A stretch of DNA of 64,000 bases from Agapetus fuscipes (GCA_951799405.1 OX637361.1:4921156-4985155), one strand, 5' to 3'; positions 9,187 to 20,184 are shown, counted from the first letter of the stretch. A program made the numbers and translations. The notes: generated by a model from the sequence alone, not told the origin.

Positions 9187-10448
9187 TTGGTGCTAAGGTG
9201 GCCCAGCTGTCCGCAGTTCCAGCAGCGTGGGTCTCGTCTTCGAGGTCTCAGACGTTCCAGCACTTTTTCAATTAGCTCCTCGGTTGTAGGTAGCTTGACC
9301 TCCTCTGCCTCGACTGCACGAACCCTGGCGTGGCCCCTGATGGACTGTTTGACAGCCTCAAACTCGAGAGCTTGGCTGAGCGCCTCGTTCAAAGCCTTGG
9401 GATGGGCCAGTTTTACGGCTTGTTGCGTCTCCCATTCCCGCAATCCATTTAGGAACTTGTCCACTGCCAAGCTCTCACAGATGTCGTCGGAGGCTGTCGG
9501 GTAAGCGTCTCGTACCAGGCGGGCGATGTCCATTTCAAACTCCTGGAGGCTCTCGTTGGGCTTCTGCACCCTTGTGTTCAGCTGCGACTTGTACAGCTGC
9601 TCCAGGCACTTGTGGCCATAGCGCATATCCAAGCGCTGCTTCAGCTGCCCAAAGTCACCACGGTTGTCCAGGGGTATGGCCTGCAGAACCCTGAGAGCGT
9701 CTCCTCGGAGCGACAGGCTGAGAACCGAAGCCTTCTTCTGCTGGCTCCAGGCTCCCATCATGGCAGCCGTCTCAAAGAGGGTCAAATACTCCTCCCACGA
9801 CGTCTTCCCGTCGAAGGTCGGAAGGTTGTGCTTCGACAGCGAAGGGTCGTCATCCCCTCTAGTGACCCTAGTTGGAGTTGAGCATCCCTGGTCGGTCTCG
9901 TCGCGAAGGCCGTCTTTGGGGGATATTCTGGTGGACTCCATCTGGCACTTGTCAGCCAGCTCGGCACGCAGACGGTCCTCCAGGCTTGATATACGAGTCT
10001 CCATTTCCCCCTTCAGGGCTGTCATCTTCTCTTCCATTTCTCCTTTCAGGGTTGTGAGATTTCGGGACACCTTTCCCTCCAGATTCCTGGCGTTGTCAGC
10101 CATTTCCACCTTCAGGTCGGTCACCACTTCCTTCAGGTTGGTGGTCATCTTCTCCTCCAGGGTCTTGGCGTTGTCAGCCATCTTCTCCTCCAGGGTCTTG
10201 GCGTTGTCAGCCATCTCAGTCTTCAGTCCTGTCAGGTTACTGTTGATGCTGATATTTAGCTCGTCCAAGGCGCGGTCCCCTCCAGACGCCATGACAAAAT
10301 ATGCCGGGTCTTCGCCTGACTGTTCCAAGGCCTCTATGAGGCGTGCTTGTAAGGCTGCCTTTCCTCCTGAGGTCTCCAGGTCCCTCTCCAGAAGCTCATT
10401 TTTAAGCTCAGTGACTTTGAGGTCCTTGACGTTCACTTTAGTTGCCAT
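9141..10448 (-). CDS. gag: Ty3/Gypsy Gag with SAP domain, coiled coil and zinc knuckle
   Basis: 435 codons from an ATG at 10448 just downstream of a T/A-rich leader. Residues about 8-45 read as a SAP domain (DLKVTELKNELLERDLETSG, followed by GKAALQARL), a motif usually linked to chromatin or nucleic-acid binding. Residues about 65-165 are a long coiled coil with repeated ADNAKTLEEKM units. Residues about 205-375 are the retrotransposon Gag domain (LPTFDGKTSWEEYLTLF onward). A CCHC knuckle follows (C409-X2-C412-X4-H417-X4-C422). The stop lies 46 nt inside pol. Gag forms the particle and packages RNA. The N-terminal SAP plus tandem heptads are the less usual parts. Confidence 0.93.
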   Translation of the reverse strand: MATKVNVKDLKVTELKNELLERDLETSGGKAALQARLIEALEQSGEDPAYFVMASGGDRALDELNISINSNLTGLKTEMADNAKTLEEKMADNAKTLEEKMTTNLKEVVTDLKVEMADNARNLEGKVSRNLTTLKGEMEEKMTALKGEMETRISSLEDRLRAELADKCQMESTRISPKDGLRDETDQGCSTPTRVTRGDDDPSLSKHNLPTFDGKTSWEEYLTLFETAAMMGAWSQQKKASVLSLSLRGDALRVLQAIPLDNRGDFGQLKQRLDMRYGHKCLEQLYKSQLNTRVQKPNESLQEFEMDIARLVRDAYPTASDDICESLAVDKFLNGLREWETQQAVKLAHPKALNEALSQALEFEAVKQSIRGHARVRAVEAEEVKLPTTEELIEKVLERLRPRRRDPRCWNCGQLGHLSTKCPKPQKPRKQAAEN

Positions 10449-11101
10449 TTTTTTTTCAAAATTTACGTCAAAACAAAAATATTTTCAAATTTATTTAATA
10501 CAAGTTTTGAGTTTTATATATATAGCTGTTTTGAATACGTACTTTAGCAAAAATAATAATTTATCTGATTACACTGTGAGTAGGTACTGTCTTTTAATAT
10601 TTATTTTTAATTCACCAATATTTTTTTTACATAATAATGTCTGATAGTACATAATTATTTATTTCGTCTCAAGTCTTTCAAACACACAGGTAGGTACTTA
10701 ATGTACATTCACACACTGGTAAACGAAGGGCAGTTATTCAAAAACTTTTTCTCGATGAATCTGGAACGTTCTTTTGTAATATTTTTCAAGATTTTTATTT
10801 ATTTATTTTATTTTTTAATCACACACAATAATAAAAAAAAACTATGGTCCAATTTGATGACTTTCTCAATGCGGTAAAATAGTCATTATGTTATGTCCAG
10901 AATTATGTTCCATATGATGTTCCAGAATTTTTTTTGAACTTGCTTTTTGCGTCTTTTCTTTTAACAAAAATTTATTTAAACACTTGTTTTCACAAAAGTC
11001 AGTTCACACAAAGTTCAATTTGAATAAAGTTCATTTTAACACTATTTAATTTATTTTATTTATTTTTAGACAGAAGATCTTAATTTTTCTTGACAATTCC
11101 G
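10449..11101 (-). other. Gypsy 5' untranslated leader
   Basis: About 650 nt of AT-rich DNA between the primer-binding site and gag, with poly-T/poly-A runs and no coding frame on the element strand. It presumably carries packaging signals, which I cannot identify. Confidence 0.6.
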
Positions 11102-11115
11102 CACCTGACGCCAAT
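11102..11115 (-). other. Primer-binding site
   Basis: Reading from the end of the 5' LTR on the minus strand, after a short spacer, TGGCGTCAGGTGCGG begins with the TGG that pairs with tRNA CCA. TGRYGTCAG-type sites often match tRNA-Leu ends. The primer identity is a guess. Confidence 0.65.
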
Positions 11116-11631
11116 TGTTACGAAATTAGGGTTCAATTGTCTTCAAATTAAAAATACACAGGTCTTCTTCAATAGTTATTTATTTTACACAGTTACAAAA
11201 TTTATTTTCACACTACTTTCTCGATTATTCCACTTGGTTTTGGTTCACTGATCAGATGACTTCGATGTGTTTGTAAGTCTCTATGATACTGGCCCGCTCT
11301 GCAGGCCATTCGCACCTTTATACTCTTCAGAGCAGTATGATCCAGAACTAAAGTCGCCAGACGGTTCCAGAGTAATTATTACTTCTCGATGTTTCACGTA
11401 CTACCTAGACACAACCAAAATCCTACCTACCAATGCAATACAGTATTCCTATAATTATAACAAATACCTACTTAGCCTAGAGAATTCTACACTTATACAT
11501 AATTATCGATCTTACCTACCAATACTTTTGAGGATTCTTATAACTATAATTATCCATACTTATTTCAATATTTATATTTACATAACACTATAACTACCCA
11601 TACTTATTTCAATATTTATATTTACATAACA
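11116..11631 (-). repeat. 5' LTR
   Basis: 516 bp, the same as 4408-4923 by eye with no difference found. It should hold the promoter and polyadenylation signal of the element; I did not place them. Confidence 0.97.
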
Positions 11632-11712
11632 ATATGCTCTTTGTTGGGTTGAACAATTAATCTGCCTTGACCAAAGCCCGGTCACCACAGTTCCACCCAG
11701 CTTTACGGCAAC
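11632..11712 (+). repeat. SINE family A, copy 2, resumed 3' part
   Basis: Continues the SINE split at 4407, starting from the second ATAT copy. It breaks at CTTTACGGCAAC, where an oppositely oriented family A copy begins. Confidence 0.8.
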
Positions 11713-12032
11713 TTTTTTTTTATTTTAAGAAATTCTGTGCGGGAGACTCCCTAGATTCTAGAGGCTCTAGGGGTCTATGACACTTGTTGTAGTGCCGCAG
11801 AGGTGTACGTGCTTGGTCGCCAATGCGCCAATACTCAAGCAAGACCCAGTTGCTGTAAGGCTGGATGGACCTTTGGTGACAGATCATTGGTAAAGGTTTA
11901 TGAATTTTTCAACCCAGCGAAGAGTATATTTGAAAATAGAAATGGGATATTTTTTGTGCTCCGCCGGGATTCAAACCCACAAACTTCCATGTACCAGTCA
12001 GACGTGTTAACCACTAGACTACGGACCGGTCA
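11713..12032 (-). repeat. SINE family A, copy 3
   Basis: Near full length on the minus strand, from ACCGGTCCGTAGTCTAGTGG to the A-rich end. It abuts copy 2 tail to tail, making an inverted SINE pair that the Gypsy element split. Confidence 0.9.
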
Positions 12033-12179
12033 AGACGATCTTCCTTACTGTGAAAATAAATAGGTTCACATGTTGATGTTGCTTTTCTTTCACGAAACAC
12101 CAAGAAGTTGAACAATAAAATATGCAGCTTAGATAATGATATCTCCAACAGCTAACATTTAGTATGTTGTTTTAAAGTT

Positions 12180-12312
12180 AGTGTAAAGCCGGCCCCTTAC
12201 CTGGTAAAAAAATAGTTATCTCAAGTCACATGCGGTAAGAATTTTCACTTTGTGTGCAGCTTAGTTGCGTTCTTTGATGTTTGATTTAAAATACTTTTAG
12301 TTGCGTTTTTAA
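12180..12312 (+). repeat. SINE family B, copy 1, 3' fragment
   Basis: Only the 3' part of family B remains (AAGCCGGCCCCTTACCTGG through GCAGCTTAGTTGCGTT). Confidence 0.75.
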
Positions 12313-12555
12313 CCCACATGCAACGACATCTTCTCTCATTAGCGTAGAAAATCTTTCACACAGTTATGCTCAACAATAAGTGTCACAAAGCCCTTTTAAA
12401 GTCGCCTCCAAACCAGTTTGTAGACAATTTTTAAAGCAAATACTTTTTTTATACAAATGTAGCTGATTGTGTGCATCTGTCAGAATAACCGTTATACGCT
12501 TAACGCAGTGAGAAGGTTCAAAGGTAATTTCAATAAATTTCGAGATGTCCAACAA

Positions 12556-13401
12556 GTCACTCCCCCAGTTCTTGTTTTCCGTATAGACCAAGTTTTTCAA
12601 ATACGACCTTTTAATGCAGCTGTCTTAAGAATCAAATTCTACACAATCTTAGCTGAGAAAAATACGCATTTGTCTTCAAATGTGCGAGCTATTCAACATT
12701 TTCACATAAGATATTCTGTGTTCGAAATTTTATTTCAGTTCTTGAGTGCCGTATATTCTATAAACGCTGGAGGCGCATGCGTGGCTGCGTCATCTACAAT
12801 TGTAAGCCAATCACATACGCGCGTGGGCATGACGTCACACCGACATATTTTTGTATGTTATATGTATTTTACTAAAAGATTGTCGCGAACGTCCGGTCAA
12901 AGTCCGATATTTTGCCGTATATTCACTTTACGTAATTTTCGTTGCGCACTTTGGCGTATATCTATTTAAAAACGCTTTTTTTTTTAGTATTTAAACGTAA
13001 AATTATAATGATTTGTATGGATTATTATAATGCTAGACCTGCAGAACTTTCGGTAAAATAGGTAATTGAATTACGATTTTGTCAATTACAACAACCAATC
13101 TTTTTTGTCGGTGTTATAGCCGCGGGGATCAAGACAGGTTATTTGGAACCGGATAACGCTGGTTCGAATCCCGCGACGATAACTTCAACCCTGGTTCAAC
13201 AGATGCCGTTGCATGCACACAAGCTTCAGCTTTCGCACGAAGACAACTGGCCAGGTAAAATAGGTTGGTGGATTGCATTCTTTTCCACAAATCTATTTAA
13301 AAAAAAAAAAAAAAACAATAACAAAACACAAAAACATTGCACCTGTAAAATCTGCTTAATGGTCTATACGGCAAACAAGAACTAAGGCAGCGAAGTGGGT
13401 A
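12556..13401. mobile_element. TIR element family M, copy 1
   Basis: Inverted ends of about 35 bp: left CAGTTCTTGTTTTCCGTATA and, reversed from the right, TAGTTCTTGTTTGCCGTATA. The interior near 12620 (AATCAAATTCTACACAATCT) is shared with the shorter copy at 46146-46408. It encloses a tRNA-like SINE (family K) near 13118. An open frame of 166 codons at 12469-12969 spans its edge and has no family features. No transposase is recognised. Confidence 0.65.
13118..13235 (+). repeat. SINE family K (tRNA-like), copy 1
   Basis: CGCTGGTTCGAATCCCGCGA is a good B box. A body with ACCCTGGTTCAACAGATGCC follows, shared with 19425-19560. Confidence 0.6.
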
Positions 13402-13997
13402 CTCGACTTTCAAATAAACACTTGTCACGCGACGAGAAATAAATAAAGTGTTTTGACCGCGACGGTAACATATTTCGAGTGTGCACAAAAGTGTTGATAT
13501 CCCAAGTTTAAAACGTTTTTTTCCAACTCAACCTAAGCGTTTTAATCAGAATTGCATACAAATTAAAACGCTCAATATAAGCGCTGTTTAAGTTTCTTAA
13601 CATTTTCTTTGGTGAATACTATGGATAAATTTTAACGTACTTTTTTATGTTAGGGTGAGGTACTTTGGAAATTTTCAATTAACTATTCAAATTAATGAAA
13701 CACTCTTTACAGTGTTTTTTTTTGTCGTTTCGATAAAAACTGTTAACGAGTGTGCTCTTGAACGTTGATCTGTGAAATCAGTTGTGAGTGTTTTATTTTA
13801 GAACGACGTGAATTCGGTCATTGAAGTTTAAAGTCTAATTGGTACTTCACGGTATCGATAATTTCATTTATTGAAACACTATCAGAAGCACTGTTTTTTG
13901 AGTTTATATTTTTGAAGCTACTTATGTAAATCATCACAAGGAAGCATTGAATTTGTTAAAATTGCATTATAGTATACTATAGGTCCGTCCATAAGGT
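13402..13997. other. Unannotated AT-rich stretch
   Basis: Only a weak, diverged relative of the family J monomer near 13500-13600; otherwise nothing seen. Confidence 0.35.
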
Positions 13998-14290
13998 TGA
14001 AATGGACATTCTCAAAAGTATGATTGGGAAAAGACGGATGGACAGAGTGAGGAATGACGTAGTGAGAGAAGAATGTGGTGCAAGGGAAAGAATAAAAGTA
14101 AAATTCAAAAGGGCTTTGTTTAGATGGTTTGGGCAAATGGAAAGAATAGAAATAGAAGAGAGTGTACGCTGCAAGTATGAATGAAAGCCGCGGTAGAGTA
14201 AGACCGAGAAAAGTATGGATGGATCAAATTTCTAAAATAGCTAACGAAAGGTTTCTAAAATAGCTAACGAAAAGTTTTCGAGCCAAGAAA
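13998..14290 (+). pseudogene. RTE-type LINE 3' fragment
   Basis: Encodes part of the conserved C-terminal LINE tail (RMDRVRNDVVREECG..., then FRWFGQMER) found complete at 54226-56499, then decays. A 17-bp piece near 14230 is tandemly duplicated (TTTCTAAAATAGCTAACGAA). Confidence 0.8.
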
Positions 14291-14499
14291 AAAATATGAT
14301 TTCAAAGTTTGTCAAAGAGGTCAGAACATTGAAAAGGGCGCGAAAATAAATGTTGTCACTCGGCCAGGTTGCTAGGGAAAAGGTATACAAGTATTTTTTT
14401 ATTGGTAGCTAAGAATTGCAGTACTACACAATACGTATGACGTTTCCTCCAAGAAAAAAAAGTTCCACATTGAAAAATGATCAGACCTCATTTTTCTTC

Positions 14500-14790
14500 T
14501 TCTTTTGGTTCCACTTCTATTGAAGATCGACGATCATCATGACTATTTTGACCTTGGTGCTGCGGCTCGAAACAGGGACTTGGTGCCTTCTTTGAATCAG
14601 GCCTCATTGCAGCGGCGTGAATCCCTTACAGGCACATGCGCCTAATAGGTAGGCAATATACTCGTATTATGCTAAAAAAAAAACTTTTACGCTTGATACT
14701 CAGATTTAAAATTAAAAAATGAAGTTTGATTGGAGCCATTGTTAGCACTTTAGTTCATTTTAAATGGGTTTTTCTAAAGGAATATTTTTG
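14500..14790 (+). repeat. Dispersed repeats L and I
   Basis: About 14500-14580 repeats the 352-452 sequence. About 14612-14790 carries a segment (GGTAGGCAATATA, then TTGATTGGAGCCATTGTTAG) shared with 37211-37375 and, more weakly, 35304-35400. Confidence 0.5.
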
Positions 14791-14795
14791 AAAAT

Positions 14796-15055
14796 TTCCT
14801 TGACTTATAGGTTGGTATGCGGCTGACCACCCATACTGTAAAAAAATGGTTCACTTTGCCAATGTCACCCCTGTTTCAGGGAAGGACGGCAAGAGTTGCA
14901 GAGCTTATGTTCATTTGAGATTGGATTTTTATATTGTAGGTCCACATGCGGTATGTGTTAGCGCGAAATTATACATGTCTGCTTGTGGGAATGCATTTAA
15001 TATAAATCTTAAATGATATATATCTTTGCAGCTAAGATTAGATAAGATTAGATTA
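14796..15055 (+). repeat. Family C retroposon, copy 5, full length
   Basis: Starts TTCCTTGACTTATAGG and ends in AGATTAGATAAGATTAGATT. It forms a close inverted pair with 15096-15347 across a 40-bp spacer. Confidence 0.9.
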
Positions 15056-15095
15056 AAGGGATATTCAAGGTTATAACAAAAGGAGACTATAATCC

Positions 15096-15347
15096 TTAAT
15101 CTAAGTTGCAAAGTAACATTACATTTAAGATTTATATTAAATGCATTTCCGATAGCAGACACATATAAGTTCGCGCTTACACATGCCGAATGTGTACTTA
15201 CAACATTAATACCCAATTTCAAATGAATATAGGCCCTGCAACTTTTGCCGACCTTCCCTGAAACAGTGGAAACAGTTCCCTGAAACAGTGGTGACATTTT
15301 TTTTAAACGTGGGTGGTCAGCTTCATACCAACTTATAAGTTAAGGAA
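15096..15347 (-). repeat. Family C retroposon, copy 6
   Basis: Full length, with a short local duplication of CCTGAAACAGTGG near 15250-15290. Confidence 0.9.
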
Positions 15348-16036
15348 TACAATGTATGAAAAAGATTATGACTGAATGAAATAAAAGAAGTTTGCAATGA
15401 GCGAAATAAATGACGGTTGATCTGCAATGTTGGCATTCCATATTCTATACAAATTTATGTATATGACTTATTTAACTGTAATTTTTTGTATAATAAGTTT
15501 TTGACCGGTGATTTTTCTTTTTGCGTTGAGGTTCCGTTTTTATTTGACGCCATCATATCGTACTGTTTGCATTTTAAACGTGAAAAGAAGTCATAACGAG
15601 TAAAACAAACACGATGCAAAGGCTCTAATTTGTTGACCGAAAATATGTTAAAAATCCGTTAAATCAAAAACTTTGCGTAGGTGTTTTTTTAAAGTAATAC
15701 CTGTTTGCTTAGTGATGTGACCCAAAGAAAAAAACATTAAAGTCAAATATGTTTGTTTGTTAGTTAGAATGTGAGTACACACCTATTCATTAAAACGAGA
15801 GTTTCCTAATTGTCGAGATTTTGTTTTTGGTATTTTTGTCTTAGGAATTAATTAAAAACATTGAAAATTCACACGTTTTTGTGCTCAAATTATTAAAAAC
15901 AATATTAGTAAATACCTTTATGATTTTTGATGAACTGTTTTTGAATTATTATTTTTTTGCACACACATACACTGGTGTATATTTTACGTTAAAATAAATG
16001 AATGGATTATTATTGTTTCTACTTATATACGAATCC
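15348..16036. other. Unannotated AT-rich stretch
   Basis: Nothing recognised. Confidence 0.35.
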
Positions 16037-16260
16037 ATAATCTTACATCTAAGTTCCAAAGATATTTAATACTTAAGATTCATATTACATGCATTCCCAT
16101 AAGCAGACACGTATTAAGTCACATACCGCATGGATAAAAACTCAATATCAAATAAACATAATTCCTGCAACTCTTGCCAACCTACCCTAAAACAGTACCA
16201 TTGGCAAAATGAACCGTTTTTACAGTATGGTTGGTAAGCCTCATACCAACCTATTAGTTA
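16037..16260 (-). repeat. Family C retroposon, copy 7
   Basis: Diverged, near full length. Confidence 0.75.
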
Positions 16261-16316
16261 ATAATAAAGTACATTTATTAATAGAAAACAAAGAATGACT
16301 AGAAGTAAAATAATAG

Positions 16317-16505
16317 ACTTAGCCTAAGCCGCTGACATTACAGATCATCCACCAACTTTTTCGGTCCTCACATACTTCTTTGATTTCATCCACAGTCATA
16401 ACCTATTTCATACAAGCTCTCCTTTCATTATGACTCTTGATATCCTATTTAATTGGTATTTCGTGAATTTTGTCAATCCATAACATTATACGAGTATGTC
16501 TTCCT
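16317..16505 (-). pseudogene. RTE-type LINE 3' fragment
   Basis: The minus strand encodes remnants of the LINE C-terminal tail (cysteine-rich KKWR end, ACMK...VM, WIDKI). Confidence 0.75.
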
Positions 16506-16810
16506 TTACAAAGATGATTAAAATTATGTAAATTTGTATTAGATACACTCCCAATATTTGCTAGAAACATACAAATGTTAAACATTAATAATAACTTGTT
16601 TTTGTTCTCAATTTTTCGACAAATTTATACTTGTGATTTATGGAAAAATAAAATATTAGCTCGCACTCTCCCATACAGAGAAATTTGCGTTTGTAAGAAT
16701 TATGACTTACGATATTTTTGTACTGATTTTAAATTTATGATAATTACAACAAATGAATTAAAATGTAAGATTTTGTTATTAAATGGCACCTTTTTTCCTA
16801 TTATCTAAAT

Positions 16811-17058
16811 CTATAATCTACGTTGCAAAGATAGATTACATTTAAGATTCATATTAAAAGTAATCCCATAAGCAGACACGTATAAGTCGCGTTGAGACAC
16901 GCTGCATGTGGACCTACAACATAGAAATCCAATCTCAAATGGACACAAGCCCTGCAACACTTGCTGACCTTACATGAAACAGGTGCGACATTGGTAAATT
17001 AAATCATTTTTTTTACAGTAAAGGTGATCAGCCTCATACCAAACTACAAGTCAAGGAA
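16811..17058 (-). repeat. Family C retroposon, copy 8
   Basis: Near full length, moderately diverged. Confidence 0.85.
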
Positions 17059-17407
17059 TATAGTTTAACTACGGAATAATATTGTTGCGAACTTAAAATA
17101 CGTGCGCTTATACACGCATACATCATATGACGGACTATGGAATCAAAGTGACTACGCAGACGTGAGACGGAACCTTCTGAAAGTGGTTGTGATTGTGTGT
17201 GTATAACATTCTGGTGGTAGAATGATCTAGTAAATGCGAGAAAGACCCCTCTGGTTCCTCATAAAAGAGATCAAAATGGTACGGAGAGAAGAGTCGCAAG
17301 AAAGCAATTTGCTGAGTAACACCTATAAACAGTGATTGTCAAGCTGTGAAATAAATTGTGAAAAATAAATTCTGTAAAAATAAATTATGACATTTTCATT
17401 AAAAATC
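17059..17407. other. Unannotated stretch
   Basis: Nothing recognised. Confidence 0.35.
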
Positions 17408-17722
17408 GACCGGTCCGTAGCTCAGTGGCAACACTGCGGACTCTGAATGCGAAGGTTGTGGGTTCGAATCCCGGCGGAGCACAAAAAATACACCATTTAT
17501 ATTTTCAAATTTGCTCTTCGCTGGGTTGAAAAATTCATAAACCTTTACCAATGACCGGTCACCAAAGGTCCATCCAGCCTTACAGCAACTGGGTCTTGCT
17601 TGAGTATTGGCGCTTAGTAGCGACGACCTAGCTCTGCGGCACAACAATAAGTGTCATAGACCCCTAGAGTCTCTCTACAATCTAGGGAGTCTCCCGCATT
17701 GGATTCCTTAAAAAAAAAAAAA
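17408..17722 (+). repeat. SINE family A, copy 4, reference-quality
   Basis: The clearest family A copy: head GACCGGTCCGTAGCTCAGTG, B box GGTTCGAATCCC, body with GCTCTTCGCTGGGTTGAAAA, and a poly-A end. It is followed by GGAATCC, which mirrors GGATTCC before the A-run. Confidence 0.9.
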
Positions 17723-17785
17723 GGAATCCAGCAGAAAACGTAACAATTTTGTTTATTTTTTGTTATGAAAACTGAACTGATTCGT

Positions 17786-18033
17786 ATTCCTTGACTTATA
17801 GGTTGGTATGAGGCTGACCACCCATACTGTAAAAAATGGTTCACTTTGCCAATGTCCCCCCGGTTTCAGGGAAGGTCGGCAAGAGTTGCAGGGCTTATGT
17901 TCATTTGAGGTTTGGATTTATTTGTAAGTACACAATCAGCATTTGTAAGCGCGAACTACACGTGTTTGTTTGTGGGCATACATCTGAGAGCTTTGAATGA
18001 ATATATCCTTGCAACTTAGATTATAGATTATAG
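17786..18033 (+). repeat. Family C retroposon, copy 9
   Basis: Full length, of the subfamily ending CCTTGCAACTTAGATTATAG. Confidence 0.9.
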
Positions 18034-18205
18034 AACTATGTGTACGGTTCAATGTTTTCTCCTAGGTTTAATAGTGCATCGTAAAACTGTAGGCTGGCTG
18101 GAAAACACAACTAAAGTACGTTTTTATGAATGAAAACAATGCGGCATTCTGGGAAGCGACTAGTACGGTTTGCATTCCAATGAAGACGCGGTGAGGTATT
18201 CATGG

Positions 18206-18335
18206 TTCCACGACAAATCAGTCACAGACAATCCGTCCACAGACAGCTCGTCCAAGGGCAAATCGGTCACACCACAGTTCATTCGCGCAACTTTCCGATT
18301 AAGGACATTTTAGTCACATAATATACGGTTCACTG
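18206..18335 (+). repeat. Family G repeat, copy 1
   Basis: Imperfect alternation of TCGGTCAC-type and CTCGTCCA-type blocks, ending near AGTCACATAATATACGG. A mirrored copy lies at 19056-19190, with two family C copies between them, also mirrored. Confidence 0.65.
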
Positions 18336-18345
18336 ATAGATCAAT

Positions 18346-18707
18346 ATTAATCTATAATCTAAGTTGCGAAGAAATTTAAAAATTAGGATTGTACAAGTTT
18401 AAGGGTATTGACATTGTGGAGATTAATTTTAAATTAATAATGTAAAAACTCTTGAAGAAAAACTTTGTGTTTTGTTTTTACATTATTCATTTAAAGTTGT
18501 TATTAAATGCATGCTCACAAGCAGACATATATGTAAATTCAGGCTGACAAATGCTGCATGTGAACTTACAAAATTAAAATTCAAACCTCAAATGAAGATA
18601 AACCTTGCAAATTTTGCTGATTTGCCCTGAAACGGGGGGACATTGGCAAAGTCAACTGTTTTTTACAGTATAGGGGTGAGCCTCTTACCAACCTATAAGT
18701 CAAGGAA
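18346..18707 (-). repeat. Family C retroposon, copy 10, with internal insertion
   Basis: The copy is split by about 100 bp of AT-rich DNA at about 18378-18478. Confidence 0.8.
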
Positions 18708-18782
18708 ATCACAGTAAATAACAAATAATTAAAACTACAGTAATTACAGAGTTTTTTAGAGAGCAAGCTTTCTGTAATGGAG

Positions 18783-19039
18783 TTTCCTTGACTTATAGGT
18801 TAGTATGAGGGGAACCACCCATACTGTTAAAAAAAATCACTTTGCCAATGTCATCCCTGTTTCAGGGAAGGTCGGCTAAAAACGCAAGGTTTATGTTCAT
18901 TTGACGTTTGAATTTAAATTTGTAAGTACAAAGACAGCATCTGTAAGCGCGAACTTAGACGTGCCTGTTTTTGGGCGGCACTTAATATCAATCTTAAATG
19001 CATATCTTTGCAACTTAGATTACAGATTATAAATTATAG
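18783..19039 (+). repeat. Family C retroposon, copy 11
   Basis: Full length, inverted relative to copy 10 across a 75-bp spacer. Confidence 0.88.
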
Positions 19040-19055
19040 AGCTGTCTGTGCAGTG

Positions 19056-19190
19056 TGCACCTATATTGTATGTGACCGAAATGTCGTTGACCGAAAAGTC
19101 GTGTAGACGAACTGTTATGTCACCGATTTATTTTTGGAGGAGTTGTCTGTGGACGAGTTGTCTTCGACCGATTTGTCGTGACACGGAGGT
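19056..19190 (-). repeat. Family G repeat, copy 2
   Basis: Reverse orientation of copy 1, starting TATTGTATGTGACCGAAATG. The join from a family C tail through CTGTCTGTGCA into this end recurs at 44550-44570. Confidence 0.65.
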
Positions 19191-19424
19191 TAGTTATTCA
19201 CCGATGGCGGCTCTTCTTATGGAAATCAGCCGCGGCCCGTAGATCATGTGCGATATGTGTATGCGCGGGCATAAACATGCTATCGGGAAGAATGACACAC
19301 TCGAGAACCGTTATGGAATCAATGGACGGCGTCGAAGCGAAAAATGTATTTTTTGTTGTGGCTTAGGTACGCATTTAGTATGTTCAAAACCATCATATTA
19401 TACGTATCCCATCATTAATTTACA

Positions 19425-19560
19425 GATAGTAAGAGCTATGGTCGAGTGGGTGTTTTGAGATCGTGTTTTAAATAAAAGCAACGCTGGCTCGAACTCCGGC
19501 GGACTCCTTGGCGATAAGTTTGACCCTGTTTTAACGGATGTCATTGGGAAATGATTAATT
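19425..19560 (+). repeat. SINE family K, copy 2
   Basis: tRNA-like head with GGTCGAGTGGGTG and GCTGGCTCGAACTCCGG, resembling class II (Leu/Ser-type) tRNA boxes. Confidence 0.6.
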
Positions 19561-19711
19561 TATAATTCAATTTAATAAAAAAAATATGAATTAATTATTT
19601 ATTCTTTGTTTCTGGAACGGCAGAAATGGGTTGTTGAATTGCGTTTCTCTTCTTTATTCAATAAAATAATGTATTTGCTCCGTATGAATTTTATTAGAAG
19701 TATCTACCCAC

Positions 19712-19965
19712 ATTCCTTGACTTATAGGTTGGTATGCGGTTGACCATATTGTAAAAACCCATAGTGTTCACTTTGCCAATGTCACCCCTGTTTCAGGGAA
19801 GGTCAGCAAAAGTTGCAGGATTTATATTCATTTAAGGTTTGGATTTTAATTTTTAAGTACACATTCAGCATTTGTAAGCGCGAATTTACACGTGTCTGTG
19901 GGCATGCATTTGATATGAGCTTTGAATGTTAATATATTTTTGCAACTTAGATTTTTGATTATAGT
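19712..19965 (+). repeat. Family C retroposon, copy 12
   Basis: Full length, moderately diverged. Confidence 0.85.
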
Positions 19966-20079
19966 TCAAGCTCGCAGAGGGTTCTTGAGGTGTGATAAAA
20001 AAACATCGCTCACGAAATAAATCATCCTCACATTATTTAATTTCTTATTATATAATATATCCCATTATTGATTTATAAA

Positions 20080-20178
20080 TAGTAAGTTCTCTGGTCGAGT
20101 GGGTGCTTTAAGATCATGTTTTAAATAAAACAACGCTGGCTCGAATCCCCTCTGGCAAATTAGTGATTCCTTTGACCC
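20080..20178 (+). repeat. SINE family K, copy 3
   Basis: Shares GGTCGAGTGGGTGC and CGCTGGCTCGAATCCCCTC with copy 2 and is cut into by a family C fragment downstream. Confidence 0.6.
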
Positions 20179-20184
20179 CGTACA

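Larger units (their letters stand above)
4408..11631 (-). mobile_element. Complete Ty3/Gypsy LTR retrotransposon
   Basis: A 7224-bp element with 516-bp LTRs at both ends (TGTTACG to ATAACA), which I read as identical over their whole length. A perfect 4-bp ATAT target duplication lies outside them. Order on the minus strand: 5' LTR (11631-11116), primer-binding site, about 667-nt leader, gag (10448-9141), pol (9186-4924), polypurine tract, 3' LTR (4923-4408). The domain order protease, RT, RNase H, integrase places it in Ty3/Gypsy. Intact frames and identical LTRs indicate a very recent insertion that may still be active. No env-like frame is present. The unusual part is the C-terminal extension of Pol. 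Confidence 0.97.

Noticed and set aside
9664..10644. 326-codon plus-strand frame
   Set aside because: Antisense shadow of the gag coiled-coil and Gag region; composition follows the opposite strand.
12469..12969. 166-codon plus-strand frame
   Set aside because: Crosses the border of a TIR element, no motifs, and part of it recurs as non-coding repeat at 46150-46260.
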